64,000 nucleotides of DNA from the NCBI GenBank assembly GCA_022559845.1, contig CM040124.1, positions 72,067,491-72,131,490 on the forward strand. The letters run 5' to 3'. Made by a program: the position numbers and the translations under genes. Of the stretch, positions 24,092-33,974 are shown one piece after another; the stretch's first letter is position 1, and every line of letters starts with the position of its first letter. Under the pieces are notes generated by a model. The model had not been told where the DNA came from. It saw only the letters and a program-made list of their open reading frames with translations, and did not search any database. Source of the stretch: Amorphophallus konjac (lineage: Eukaryota; Streptophyta; Magnoliopsida; Alismatales; Araceae).

Positions 24092-24377
24092 GGGCCCAGT
24101 GCGCTCTCCTATGCGGCGCAAGCGGGCGGGCGCGCACCCACGCGGTGCACACGGGCGGCGCTCGCCAGCGAGCGCGCACCGCTTGGCACGCGACGCTTGG
24201 CGCACACCGGCCGCCCACGCGGCCGCCCGCACGGGCACCCACGCACCCGCCTGGTGGCGCGCACTGCCTGGCGTGCGTCGGCCATCCACGCTGGCCCGCG
24301 GGAGGGTGCCCACGCGCCCGCCAGGCGGTGCGCATTGCCTAGCGCGTGCCGGCCACCCACGCCGGCCCGCACGTTGG
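24092..24377. repeat. GC-rich ~71-bp tandem repeat in element C
   Basis: Two adjacent units of 71 bp (about 24211-24281 and 24282-24352) align well (GGCCGCCCACGCGGCC against GGCCATCCACGCTGGCC). A third begins at 24353, is cut by S2 at 24377 and resumes at 36866-36915. A less regular stretch precedes them. The tract is CpG-rich in an otherwise AT-rich element. Overlapping frames on both strands here come from base composition. Confidence 0.75.
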
Positions 24378-24604
24378 TGTTGCATCCCTACGGTTTTGAT
24401 GATGTCTCACACTATAAATCAATCTTCTATCTCTAGAATAATTCTTGCTCCATCATGTAGGACTGTGCAGTTCATATGGTTGTCAGATAAATAGGCACTA
24501 CTTGATCATGTCTACACACTGTCTGCATAGTTTGAACTCTGATGGGTCGACGCTCCACCTCTGATGGGTCGACGCTCCACCTCTGGTGGGTCGACGCCTC
24601 CTTT

Positions 24605-26188
24605 ACTCTCCAAGTCCATACATTGAATTTCATATTCAAAGTATGTACATTGGTCTTCACCTGAAGTCCATACATTGAACTTCATATACAAGTCTATACA
24701 CCCTCCGCTAAGCCTTCAGAGTCTGTACAGCCATTCCATGAGTTCAGGTCCATACAACGGCACTATAGCTTGCATATGAAGTGTATACATCCTTTCAAGG
24801 GGTCAAGTCTATACATTCTCCCGTTCATTTCAAAGTCTACACATCGTCTTCCATCTTCCAAGTCTATACATCCAGTTGAACCACAAGTCTATACATCGTC
24901 TGCCATCTCAAAGTCAATACACTGTCCCTCGTCTCACACATCATGACCCAAAGTCTGTACAGCCTCTAGTCACTGTAAAAGTCTATACACTGGCTGCACT
25001 GCACAAGTCTATACATTGGCTTGGGCATCCAAGTCTAGACATTGATTCACTATTCATGCCTTGATTCGAAGTCTGTACAGCGAGCGGTGTTCATCAAAGT
25101 CTGTACAGCCAACGCCTTCATTGATTCCATGTCTGTACATCACTGTCTCAAGCTGCAAGTCTGTACAGAGTCTGGCAGTCTACACTGCACTGTAGCTGCA
25201 TCGTTTCACCTGAAGTCTGTACATCGTCTATGCCACCGTCTCATTCAGCGTCTCACGCTTACAAAGTCTATACACTGGTCGGTGGAAGCAAGTCTATACA
25301 TTCGACTGTTCAGCCTGTGATCAAGTCTGTACAGCCAGGGAGACCATTAAGTCTATACAATCATTTACTGTAGCTTGCACGAGGTAAAGTCTATACATTG
25401 GGACTTTTACCTACGTTCTGAACTGAACTGAGTAAGTCTATACATTCCTCATATCTTTTACCTACGCTCAGTTCAGTAAGTCTGTACACTGGGAACTTTA
25501 CTGACGTTGCCTTGCCAAAGTCTACACACTGTGAACCTTCAAGTCTGTACAGGCTTTACTTCTTCAAGTCTGTACATCGTCCAGCTCTTTGGGAAGTCTA
25601 CACATCTCTAAGTCTGGACACTCAGTTATCCTTCAACCCTATACACTCGATATCACCTTCAAGTGTATACACTCTCAAGTTGTTCATACTTGCCTAGATG
25701 ATGTTTCTAAGTCTACACATTCGATGACTTCATGCATTGTTCTCTTCGAAGTCTATACATCGACGTCTATACATTGAAGTCCATAGATTGTATACAACTG
25801 TGCTTCACAAGTCTACACATTGCTGCTCTTCATTACAAGTCTTTACACTCGTCCTCCTTCACACGATCAACTCTATACATCCATTGTCTTGCCTGCTGAA
25901 TGAAGTCCACACACTGAGGTCGCATGAACACTTACAAGTCCATACACTGAGCTCGCATGAAGAACCTCAACTCTACACACTCTCACACTTGACACACTTG
26001 CCTATTTGACATCCCTGAGTCTATACACTCGAGGGCTTCATACACTTCATAGAAGTCCACACATTTCCTCTGTTGTGCTAATGCATTATTCAGCTAGTCT
26101 ATACACTGAGGTCGCATGATGACTCACAAGTCTATACACTCCCTCAGTGTACACACTTACTCATCTGCTATTCTAAAGTATATACATT
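24605..26188 (+). repeat. S2 U3 array of ~12-nt motif AAGTCTATACAT
   Basis: By eye I count about 50 copies of AAGTCTATACAT/AAGTCTGTACAG and close variants in 1.58 kb, about one per 31 bp, with unrelated spacers of 12-35 bp. All point the same way. Changes fall mostly at the T/C before and the A/G/C after the central T. Copies ending CAG form half of a palindrome (AAGTCTGTACAGACTT); one full palindrome is visible in the 3' LTR near 35138-35153. The array repeats at about 34205-35790. The His/Ser-rich frames translated from it are not genes. Confidence 0.88.
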
Positions 26189-26361
26189 CGTATCTGACTG
26201 AACTAACTAATCACATTTCCTTGTTTCTGCCTGCAGATGATTCAGGATAATGATTGGGCATGTGAACCGAGGATGATACCTGGCACGTGATCCGAGAATG
26301 CTCGGGAAAAGGAGGGTACAAGACTCCCTCGTGTGAAGGCCTGAAACTCAGGTCGAATGCC

Positions 26362-26369
26362 ATATAAAA
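26362..26369 (+). promoter_or_regulatory. S2 5' LTR TATA box
   Basis: CCATATAAAAGGAGCC lies about 175 bp downstream of the last array motif and before a GA-rich leader. The 3' LTR copy is at 35959-35966. Confidence 0.7.
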
Positions 26370-26916
26370 GGAGCCTTCTGCGATTAGATGGACAGAACTG
26401 GAGAAAAAGCTGAAGAGCAAAATCCCTTAGCAGAAGAAGGAAAGAGAGAGAGCCTCCACGTTCCAGAAAGAAGTTATAGAGAACAGATTTGAGAGTATTG
26501 CTGTGAGAGAAAAGTCTGAGTGAGAGAGAAGAGTCCAATTTGCTTCTTCGGAAGCTACATTTGATTTTGGTTTTTCTGAAACGATTTGTGTTCATCGTTG
26601 GTCTTGTTTACATTTCTATTTTTCCTTTTATTTCTTCATACATCTGATTTCGAGTTGTTACCCTCCGGTGTTTGGAGGAAGGGAGAGTTACTCCGGTTCC
26701 CCTCTGGGCTGCAGAGGAAGAGAGATCTGTGATCTCTGATTTTGCCAGTGACGGGTTGTCATTAGCAGGTTCCCTCCGGGTTGGAGGAAGGGCGAGCCAT
26801 CTCCGGTTTTGGTCTTGCTGGTAGCAGGTCCAGGTGTCAAGCTATGTGGGTAGCAGAGTTTGGTTAAGGGATTTGTTTCCCTTGGTTGTTCAAGCTGTGT
26901 GGCAGCATATTGTTTG

Positions 26917-27004
26917 CAGACTGAGTCTGTAGTTTTCTAGCAGCGGCTAGTGGAATCCTCACTCTAGTTGGAGTGAGGGGTGAATGTAGATTGTGAACTA
27001 CAAT
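26917..27004 (+). other. S2 leader hairpin cluster
   Basis: Four small inverted repeats follow each other: CAGACtgaGTCTG (26917-26929), CTAGCagcgGCTAG (26937-26950), CCTCACTC-loop-GAGTGAGG (26957-26978) and ATTGT-loop-ACAAT (26990-27004). The third and fourth have equivalents in S1, S3 and S4 with paired base changes. Upstream, CCCTCCGGTGTTTGGAGGAAGGG-like hairpins recur near 26661 and 26770. The cluster is repeated in the 3' LTR (third and fourth at 36554-36575 and 36587-36601). Confidence 0.7.
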
Positions 27005-27269
27005 TGAATCACCTTAAAATCTCTTGTCTCCTCTGTGGCTTGTTATTATCGTTTGTGCTTTCCTTCTATTCGGCATTGTGTTTGTGTGTGGACGGCCTCT
27101 TCCAATCGCACCTTATTATCCTGTCTTAGCTTCTCACTGCGTTAGCTGCATTGTTTAGCCATATCTGAAGGGTTTTATTTCGAAGTAGTGAGTTTCCGCA
27201 GAAGTTTGGCAAATTGGGAGTGATCTATTCATCCCCCCCTTCTATATCACTCTTCGCTGCGCTAACATT

Positions 27270-27281
27270 TGGTATCAGAGC
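27270..27281 (+). other. S2 primer-binding site
   Basis: TGGTATCAGAGC begins 2 nt after the LTR end and matches the initiator-Met tRNA 3' end. Confidence 0.93.
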
Positions 27282-27292
27282 AGGTTTGCATC

Positions 27293-29133
27293 ATGTGGAC
27301 GAACGGTCAGGGAAATGCTAATGGTCCTAGAAGCTTCATGGTTGAAGGTCAATCCATTAGTCACCTCCATTTTTTGATGGTAATAACTATCTCTTTTGGA
27401 AGAATAGGATGGAAGTGTTTATCAGAGCACAGAGCCACAAGCTGTGGAGGGTAATCACGGTTGGCCCGTATGATCTGCCACCGAACGAGGACGCGTGGAC
27501 AGATGACCATGTCAAGCTATCTTCACTCAACTGGATGGCGCTGAACATCATCCAGTGTGCTGTTCACCCAGAGGAATATGCCCGTATATCTGCCTACAGG
27601 ACTGCCAATCGAATGTGGGATGAGCTGCAATTAATCTACGAAGGTACAGCTCAAGTGAAAGCCTCGAAGGTAAACCTCTACACCTCTAAGTATGAACTGT
27701 TTAGGATGAATGCAGAGGAGAATATTACTGAAATGTATGCCAGGTTGTCCTTGATCACGAACACACTTAAGGGTCTAGGGAAGGATCTAGCTGAGGCAGA
27801 CATAGTCAGGAAAATTCTTAGATCCTTATCCCCAGCATGGCACACTAAGGCCATCGTGATTGAAGAGTCAAAAGATCTGACGACCTTGACAGTGAATGAA
27901 CTCATAGGATCCCTCATGACCTATGAGATGAATTTCAAAGGAGGTGGTGAAGGAAGTGATAGGAAGGCTAAGAATGTAGCTCTTAAGGCATCCCGCAACA
28001 AGAGTAGCAGTAGCAGCAGCAGCAGTAGCGGTGAGTCTGATGGCTTCTCAGATCTCGACCAGAAGGAGCAGGCAATGCTCACTCGTCAGTTCAGTAAATT
28101 TTTAAGGAGAAAGGGGAAGACCTTTAGGACGAAAAAGCCATACTCCTTTAACAAGAATGTTGAATCTACCAATTATAGGGATAGAAATCCTAAGAGACTG
28201 ACTTGTTATCATTGTAACAAACAGGGACACATGAAAGGCGAATGCCCAGATCTTCAGAAGAAGGGTCCCTACTTCCAGAAGAAGAACACAAAAGTGCAGA
28301 AGAAGAAGAAGCCACAGGCGATGGTCTACACATGGAGCGAGGAGGAAGAAGATCCTGAAGATACTTCCTCAGAGGAGCATGAAGAAGGAATTTGCCTTAT
28401 GGCAAACAATGAAGAGGAGGTAACCAATGTTTTTGAAAATTTTACGATTGATGACTGGGAAGATGCTTATGCTGAGTTATTAGATAAATTCAATTCTCTT
28501 AGTAAAGAGCATAGGGTTCTGAAAAGAAAATTTAATACTAATGTTGAAGAACAAACCCAGGTCTGTGAGGAAAATCAGAAACAAAAAGAGCAACTAGAAG
28601 AAATGACCTCACTAAGAAGAGAAAATGATAAGCTCAAGGGAGAAAACCAAGAAAGTCAAAATCAGCTCAATGAACTCAAAATAAGAATTGAAGAAAGCAT
28701 GAATGAAAGTAGAGTGAACTCAGAAAAATATGAAGCTGTTAAGAAAGTCAATGGTGAACTTCTAAAAAATTCTGAGTCCCTTCAAAAGGAGCTGGAAGAC
28801 AAACAGAAAGTTTTGGAAAACTTTGTCCAAGGAAAATCTAGTCTGGATGCTATACTGGGGGCTAGGGTTAACTTCAATAAGGAAGGTCTAGGCTATGACC
28901 CAACTAACAAAAGACCCTTACAATTTAAAACCATTACCTTCTGCCCAGAGAAGGGAAAAGAAAAGCTGGACACACCATCCAGCTCAAACAGCAGTAAGGG
29001 AACTCAAGGTCAGAAGGAAAGTTCTAAAAACAGTGCTGGTCAACCATTTAAAATGGGAATGAATTCTGTGAAGAATTTCACTAAGCCTACCAATCCGAAC
29101 ATAAATGGTAAATGGACCAAGCAAGTGGATTAG
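27293..29133 (+). pseudogene. gag: S2 gag: Sirevirus Gag with one zinc knuckle, frameshifted near its start
   Basis: This is the structural particle protein. The likely start is the ATG at 27293 (MWTNGQGNANGPR), after which the frame shifts by one near 27358-27366. The remainder reads open to 29133. Visible parts are the UBN2/copia-type capsid region (NRMWDELQLIYEGTAQVK, YARLSLITNTLKGLGKDL, about residues 30-190), a Ser-run linker (SSSSSSSSSGES), a CCHC knuckle CYHCNKQGHMKGEC, an acidic tract (SEEEEDPEDTSSEEHEEG), then a long coiled coil of about 200 residues. The long coiled coil after the knuckle is typical of Sireviruses. After 29133 a degraded stretch leads into pol. Confidence 0.9.
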
Positions 29134-29433
29134 AAGAAAAGCTGGAATTACTACAATCAGATGGGTCCAAAGAGGACCTACTGGAGAAATGATCATCATC
29201 TTCAAAAATCTGTTGATCAACAAACTTACAATTGATATCCTAGGAGTGGCAAGCCTAATGAATGGAATAGAACTTACTTCTCCAGACCAGCTGGACTTAA
29301 TCTCAAAAAACCAGAAGTATAGGTGCCAGGGAAATCCATGCTGAAGCAAATTTGGATTCCTAAACACTTGATTAGAGATTTGAATAATGTCCTTGGACCA
29401 AACTCATCTTGGGTTCCAAATCACTCTGCTTGA

Positions 29434-32400
29434 TGTTATTTGTGTAGGTCGGCCTGGCAGCTGAAGACAACAAGTGGTACCTTGATAGTGGCTGCTCCAG
29501 GCACATGACAGGTGACCGATCCAAGTTCAGCAAGATAGAGATGAAGGTAGGGGGTCTGGTCAAGTTTGGAGGAAAGAACAAAGGTAAGATTATTGGAGTT
29601 GGTACAGTAGGTAAATCTTCCACAAACTCCATTGAAAAAGTTCTACTTGTGGAAGGTCTTCAACACAACCTGATTAGCATTAGTCAGTTATGTGACAAGG
29701 GTCACAGGGTTGTGTTTGATGATAACTCATGCAAAATCTTTGAAATAAATTCTGATGTGGTTAAATTTGTAGCCAACAGGATTAATAATGTCTACATGGT
29801 AGACCTAGATGAGGAATCTGAATCTAATATTTGTTTATCTGCCAATTCTAAAAATGATGCTTTTGAATGGCATAGACGTCTAGGTCATGCTAGCTTTACT
29901 ACTTTACATAAATTGGTCAAGCATGATTTAGTGAGAGGCATGCCTAGAATAAAATTTAATTCTATTTCAAAATCATGTGATGCATGTGCTCTAGGCAAAC
30001 AGACCAGGAATTCTTTCAAATTAAGATCTGAGCCATTGTCCTCTAGACTAATGGAACTCCTCCATTCTTTGGTCCTACTAGAACTCAGAGTCTTAATGGG
30101 AACAGGTTTGGCTATGTCATCATAGATGACTTCTCTAGATATTCATGGATCTTTTTCTCAGCAAATAAAAGTGATGCATTTCAAAAGTTTAATCTGTTTT
30201 TCAATAAGGTCAAACAAGAAGGAAAGCACAAGATCTGTTCTATTCAATCTGACCATGGAGGTGAGTTTGAAAACTCCATGTTTTCTGATCTTTGTGAAAG
30301 AGAGGGACTAACACATAGATTTTCTTCTCCCAGGACAACTGAACAGAATGGAATTGTGGAGAGAAGAAATAGAACTGTGGTGGAGATGGCCCGAACCATG
30401 CTAATTGAAAGTCAATTACCAAGGAGGTTTTGGGCAGAGGCGGCCAATACAGCAACTTACATAATCAATAGGGCCATGGTAAGACCCATTCACAAGAAAA
30501 CACCCTATGAGCTTCTAAAAGGTAAGAAACAAAACTTGTCTCATTTCAGAATTTTTGGAGCAAAATGTTTTATTCACAACAATGACAAGAAAGATTTAGA
30601 CAAGTTTGAAGCTAAAAGCTCCCCTGTAATATTTTTGGGATATTCAGAAGTGTCTAGGGCATATAGGGTCTTTAACATAACAGACAAAAAGGTTGAAGAG
30701 TCTCCACACATTATTTTTAGTGAAAAGAAAGGTGTTTCTAACAATGAAAATTTTGACAGGGATTCCAGTCATGATAGGGAATTCCTAGAAGACCAAGAAG
30801 AAGAGAACACTCAGCCAAGTGGAACAGCAAATCCTCCCAACCAGGAAGAGCCAAGAGAAGCAGGTGAGTCTTCAATAAATGTTAGATTTCTTAAAGATCA
30901 TCCGATAGATAATGTCATAGGCAATCCTGAAGATCCTCTTCGGACTAGGTCTCACTTTAGGAATGTAAATAATGAAGACTTAATTGCTTTAGTCTCACAA
31001 ATTGAACCCAAATCAATAGAAGAGGCCTTGGCTGATCAAGCTTGGGTTAATGCCATGAGTGAGGAATTAGGCCAGTTCGAAAGAAATAATGTCTGGGAAC
31101 TTGTTCCAAGACCAGATAATGTTAATATCATAGGAACTAAGTGGGTGTTCAAAAATAAAATGAATGAAGATGGAATCATTTCTAGGAATAAGGCCAGATT
31201 AGTAGCCAAGGGCTACTGTCAGGAATTTGGTATAGATTTCGATGAATCCTATGCCCCTGTTGCTAGGATGGAGGCTATAAGGATGTTGCTTACTTTTGCA
31301 TGTTTAAAGAACATAAAACTCTAACAAATGGATGTTAAAAGTGCCTTTTTAAATGGAGTCATTAAAGAAGAGGTTTTTGTTGAACAACCCCCTGGATTTC
31401 AATTTTCTCCTCAACCTGACCAATTTTTCAGGTTAAACAAAGCCTTGTATGGTCTAAAGCAGGCTCCAAGAGCATGGTATGAAAGATTGACTGAATTTCT
31501 GATCAGCAAGGGCTACAAAAGAGGTAAAGTAGATCAAACTTTATTTACCAAGGGTACAAATAAAGATCTCCTCATAGTTCAGGTATATGTAGACGACATT
31601 GTGTTTGGATCCACTAAGCATGAACTATGTGTTGAATTCTCTAAAATGATGTCTGCTGAATTCGAGATGAGTTTGGTTGGTGAACTAAAGTACTTCCTTG
31701 GCTTGCAGGTACAACAGCTAGAGGATGGGTGCTTCATCAACAAGACCAAATACACAATGGAACTGTTCAAGAGGTTTGGTATGGAAAACCTGAAGCACAT
31801 TACAACACCCATGGGTACCAATACCTCACTGGATGCAGATGAGACAGGTAAATAAGTAAATGCCAAGCTCTATCGAGGTATGATTGGATCTCTTCTTTAC
31901 CTAACAGCTTCCAGATATGATATATAATTCAGTGTAGGAATGTGTGCAAGGTATCAGTCTAGACCTACTGAATTACATTTAGCTGCAGTGAAAAGAATTT
32001 TCAAATATTTGTCAGCTACTCATTCTCTTGGTTTATGGTTTCCTGCATCACACACATTTGACTTAGTTGCATACACAGATGCTGATTATGCAGGATGTAA
32101 ACTAGACAGGAAAAGCACTAGTGGTCATTATGAATTTTTGGGTGGGTGTTTAGTGTCTTGGGGTTCCAAGAAACAACATTCTGTGGCCCTCTCCACTGCA
32201 GAAGCTGAATATGTGGCTACAGGGAGTTGTGGAACACAAGTCATTTGGATTAAACAACAGCTTCAGGACTACCAAGTAGACCTGGGATGCACACCTATCT
32301 ATTGTGATAATACCAGTGCCATTAATCTTGCCAAAAATCCTGTGTTGCATTCACACACCAAACACATAGAGATAAGGCATCATTTCATAAGAGATGAGGT

Positions 32401-32530
32401 TTCTAAAAGTAATTTTGAATTGATTCATGTAGGCACAGATAATCAGATTGCTGACATCTTCACTAAACCTCTGGATAATGAAAAATTCACAACACTAAGA
32501 AGAGAATTAGGCTTATATAAATTGTCTTAA
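29434..32530 (+). pseudogene. pol: S2 pol: copia protease, integrase, RT and RNase H, broken
   Basis: The copia order is complete. Protease: WYLDSGCSRHMTGD (about 29479). GAG-pre-integrase zinc region: WHRRLGHASF to CDACALGKQTRNSF (29868-30017). Integrase core: [21 protein letters not shown] and [13 protein letters not shown]. Reverse transcriptase: [36 protein letters not shown] and catalytic YVDDIVFG (about 31587). RNase H: YTDADYAGCKLDRKSTSG, STAEAEYVA and HTKHIEIRHHFIRD. Breaks are a frame change near 30065-30075, where the block that normally holds the first integrase aspartate is missing, and in-frame stops at 31322-31324, 31853-31855 and near 31924. The upstream join with gag (29134-29433) also has stops. 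It cannot work as it stands. Confidence 0.93.
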
Positions 32531-33960
32531 TTGTGTAGTCTGTTCTTTTTGTGAGGGGGAGTTCTGTATGACAGTTGGTTAGCTTTCAGAAATGCTGTGA
32601 GTGAGGGGGAGCTGGTTGAGCTGTGAGAAGAAGTGTTCTTTGACAGATTCAAAAAGATTGACCAGATGTGTGTATTTGCTGGTTTTCATGACAGATCTAG
32701 TGTGGTTCTCTTAGACAGTAGAATGTCACTTAATTCTTAAGTCTATAAGTCAGTGATACTAAAGTCCAGTTAGAATCTTTCCTCTGGTATTCCTTCAGAG
32801 ATCTGGATTAATTGTAAAAAGTATATCTTCCTACATTGTCAATGATTCTGGTTCAGGCCAAAACCTGTATGTCTTGATATCTGACCCAATCAGCTTGAAA
32901 TCTAGACTTCAAGATTCACTTCAAGTAATAGTCCTTCTGGTATTGTTTTCAATCATTCCATCTCTTCAATACAAGGGCTTAACTAAACAAACATGTCTTG
33001 TTTTGTTCACTGAGAAACTGGGAGCTTCATCAATAAAATGAATATTTCTCCTATGTCATGAGGTGTCAAATGCTTAAAATGAATGAAAAAGACATGACAG
33101 AGCAATGGTGGCTTGCTGGTGAGTAACTGGGGACTCTGGCCTCTAATCAAGGTGTTTCCTCATGTCAAAAGCCACAGTTACTAACTCTGCTCCTTTAATA
33201 AAAAAAGGGGGGAAGTAATGAGGTATTCACTCTGAGTAACTGGGGATTCAGGCCTCTAATCAAGTGTCTCCCTAATGTCAAAAGAGTGAATTACTAACTT
33301 ACTCATTGATCTTCTTGAAAATCATCTCAAAAATTCCCTGTTGTTATGCAACTAATGGATTGCTTGTCTTCAATACCTTGAGAACACCTCTTTGACTTTG
33401 TCTCTTGTTGTCTTTTTGGATTGTTGACAGTTCAACAATATCTGGCCATACTTGTTAATTCCTGCTCTAAATCATACTCCATGTATGCTGATAAACTTTT
33501 CTATCATTCTATTTCTCTAGTGTGTACTGGAGTTCAAGAATCTTCACTTGAGTTTAGCACCTCACTTATTTTCTTAAGACTTGCTTGTGCCTTTCTGCCC
33601 TAAGAAGTTACTGTACTTCTTCTTCATGTCTCCAGCACTTTCATATATTCTGCATTTCCTTTTGCTGATGTCAAAGGGGGAGAAGAGGTTATGCAATATC
33701 AATAGATCATGTACTGTCATGAGTTGTGGGGGAGTATTGTTCATGAGCTAAGGGGGAGATTACCTTGTCATGTGATGGCTTTATCTGAGAATGGGCTGTA
33801 GGGGAGCTGAGAGGGAGTAGTTTTGGAGAAAGAAGTGATTCTGCAGTAGTGCTAAATTTGGCTGTGCTTTCACTTGCCTTGAATTTGCTTTGATTGTTGA
33901 AACTGCAGTTAATTTCTTGTTAAGCTTTGATATTGCTTGATTCATAGTGTTACCATCATC
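32531..33960 (+). mobile_element. S2 non-coding region between pol and 3' LTR
   Basis: About 1.4 kb without a coding frame. It carries repeated GGGGGAG purine tracts (near 32552, 32605, 33676, 33729 and 33750), a Sirevirus hallmark. Two copies of a GAGTAACTGGGGA...GGCCTCTAATCAAG block lie at about 33120-33180 and 33233-33300; related blocks occur in S1 and S3. No env-like frame was seen. Confidence 0.8.
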
Positions 33961-33974
33961 AAAAAGGGGGAGAT
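33961..33974 (+). other. S2 polypurine tract inside an inverted repeat
   Basis: AAAAAGGGGGAGAT precedes the 3' LTR start at 33975. It is bracketed by CATCATCAAAA (33954-33964) and TTTTGATGATG (33991-34001), an 11-bp perfect inverted repeat across the LTR junction. Confidence 0.9.

Larger units (their letters stand above)
22895..24377 (-). mobile_element. Element C internal region, left part, non-coding
   Basis: This is sequence between the G1 LTR end and S2. With 36866-37083 it forms the internal region of an LTR element whose 5' LTR lies at 37096-38754 on the minus strand. It contains three copies of TTGTGGAAAGCACAACAA-like sequence, an AT-rich tract (about 23870-24085) and a GC-rich tandem repeat (24092-24377). 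I see no protein domain. G1 appears to be inserted in it (flank GGCAG at 22895-22899); the rest of element C is off-window. The class of C is not certain. Confidence 0.5.
24378..27267 (+). repeat. S2 5' LTR (2890 bp)
   Basis: It starts TGTTGCATCCCTACGG and ends GCGCTAACA. Order: TTTTGATGATG near the start, three copies of a 22-bp unit GATGGGTCGACGCTCCACCT (about 24541-24600), the motif array, a TATA box at 26362, a purine-rich leader (26400-26540) and the hairpin cluster (26917-27004). Confidence 0.93.

Noticed and set aside
24066..24494. Several overlapping Arg/Ala/Pro-rich frames on both strands
   Set aside because: They come from the GC-rich 71-bp tandem repeat; all frames lack stops because of base composition and none shows a domain.
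24605..26188. CRISPR-like look of the motif array (short repeats, unique spacers)
   Set aside because: Repeats are only about 12 nt and degenerate, spacers vary in length, the array sits inside an LTR and is duplicated in the partner LTR, and the context is plant nuclear DNA.
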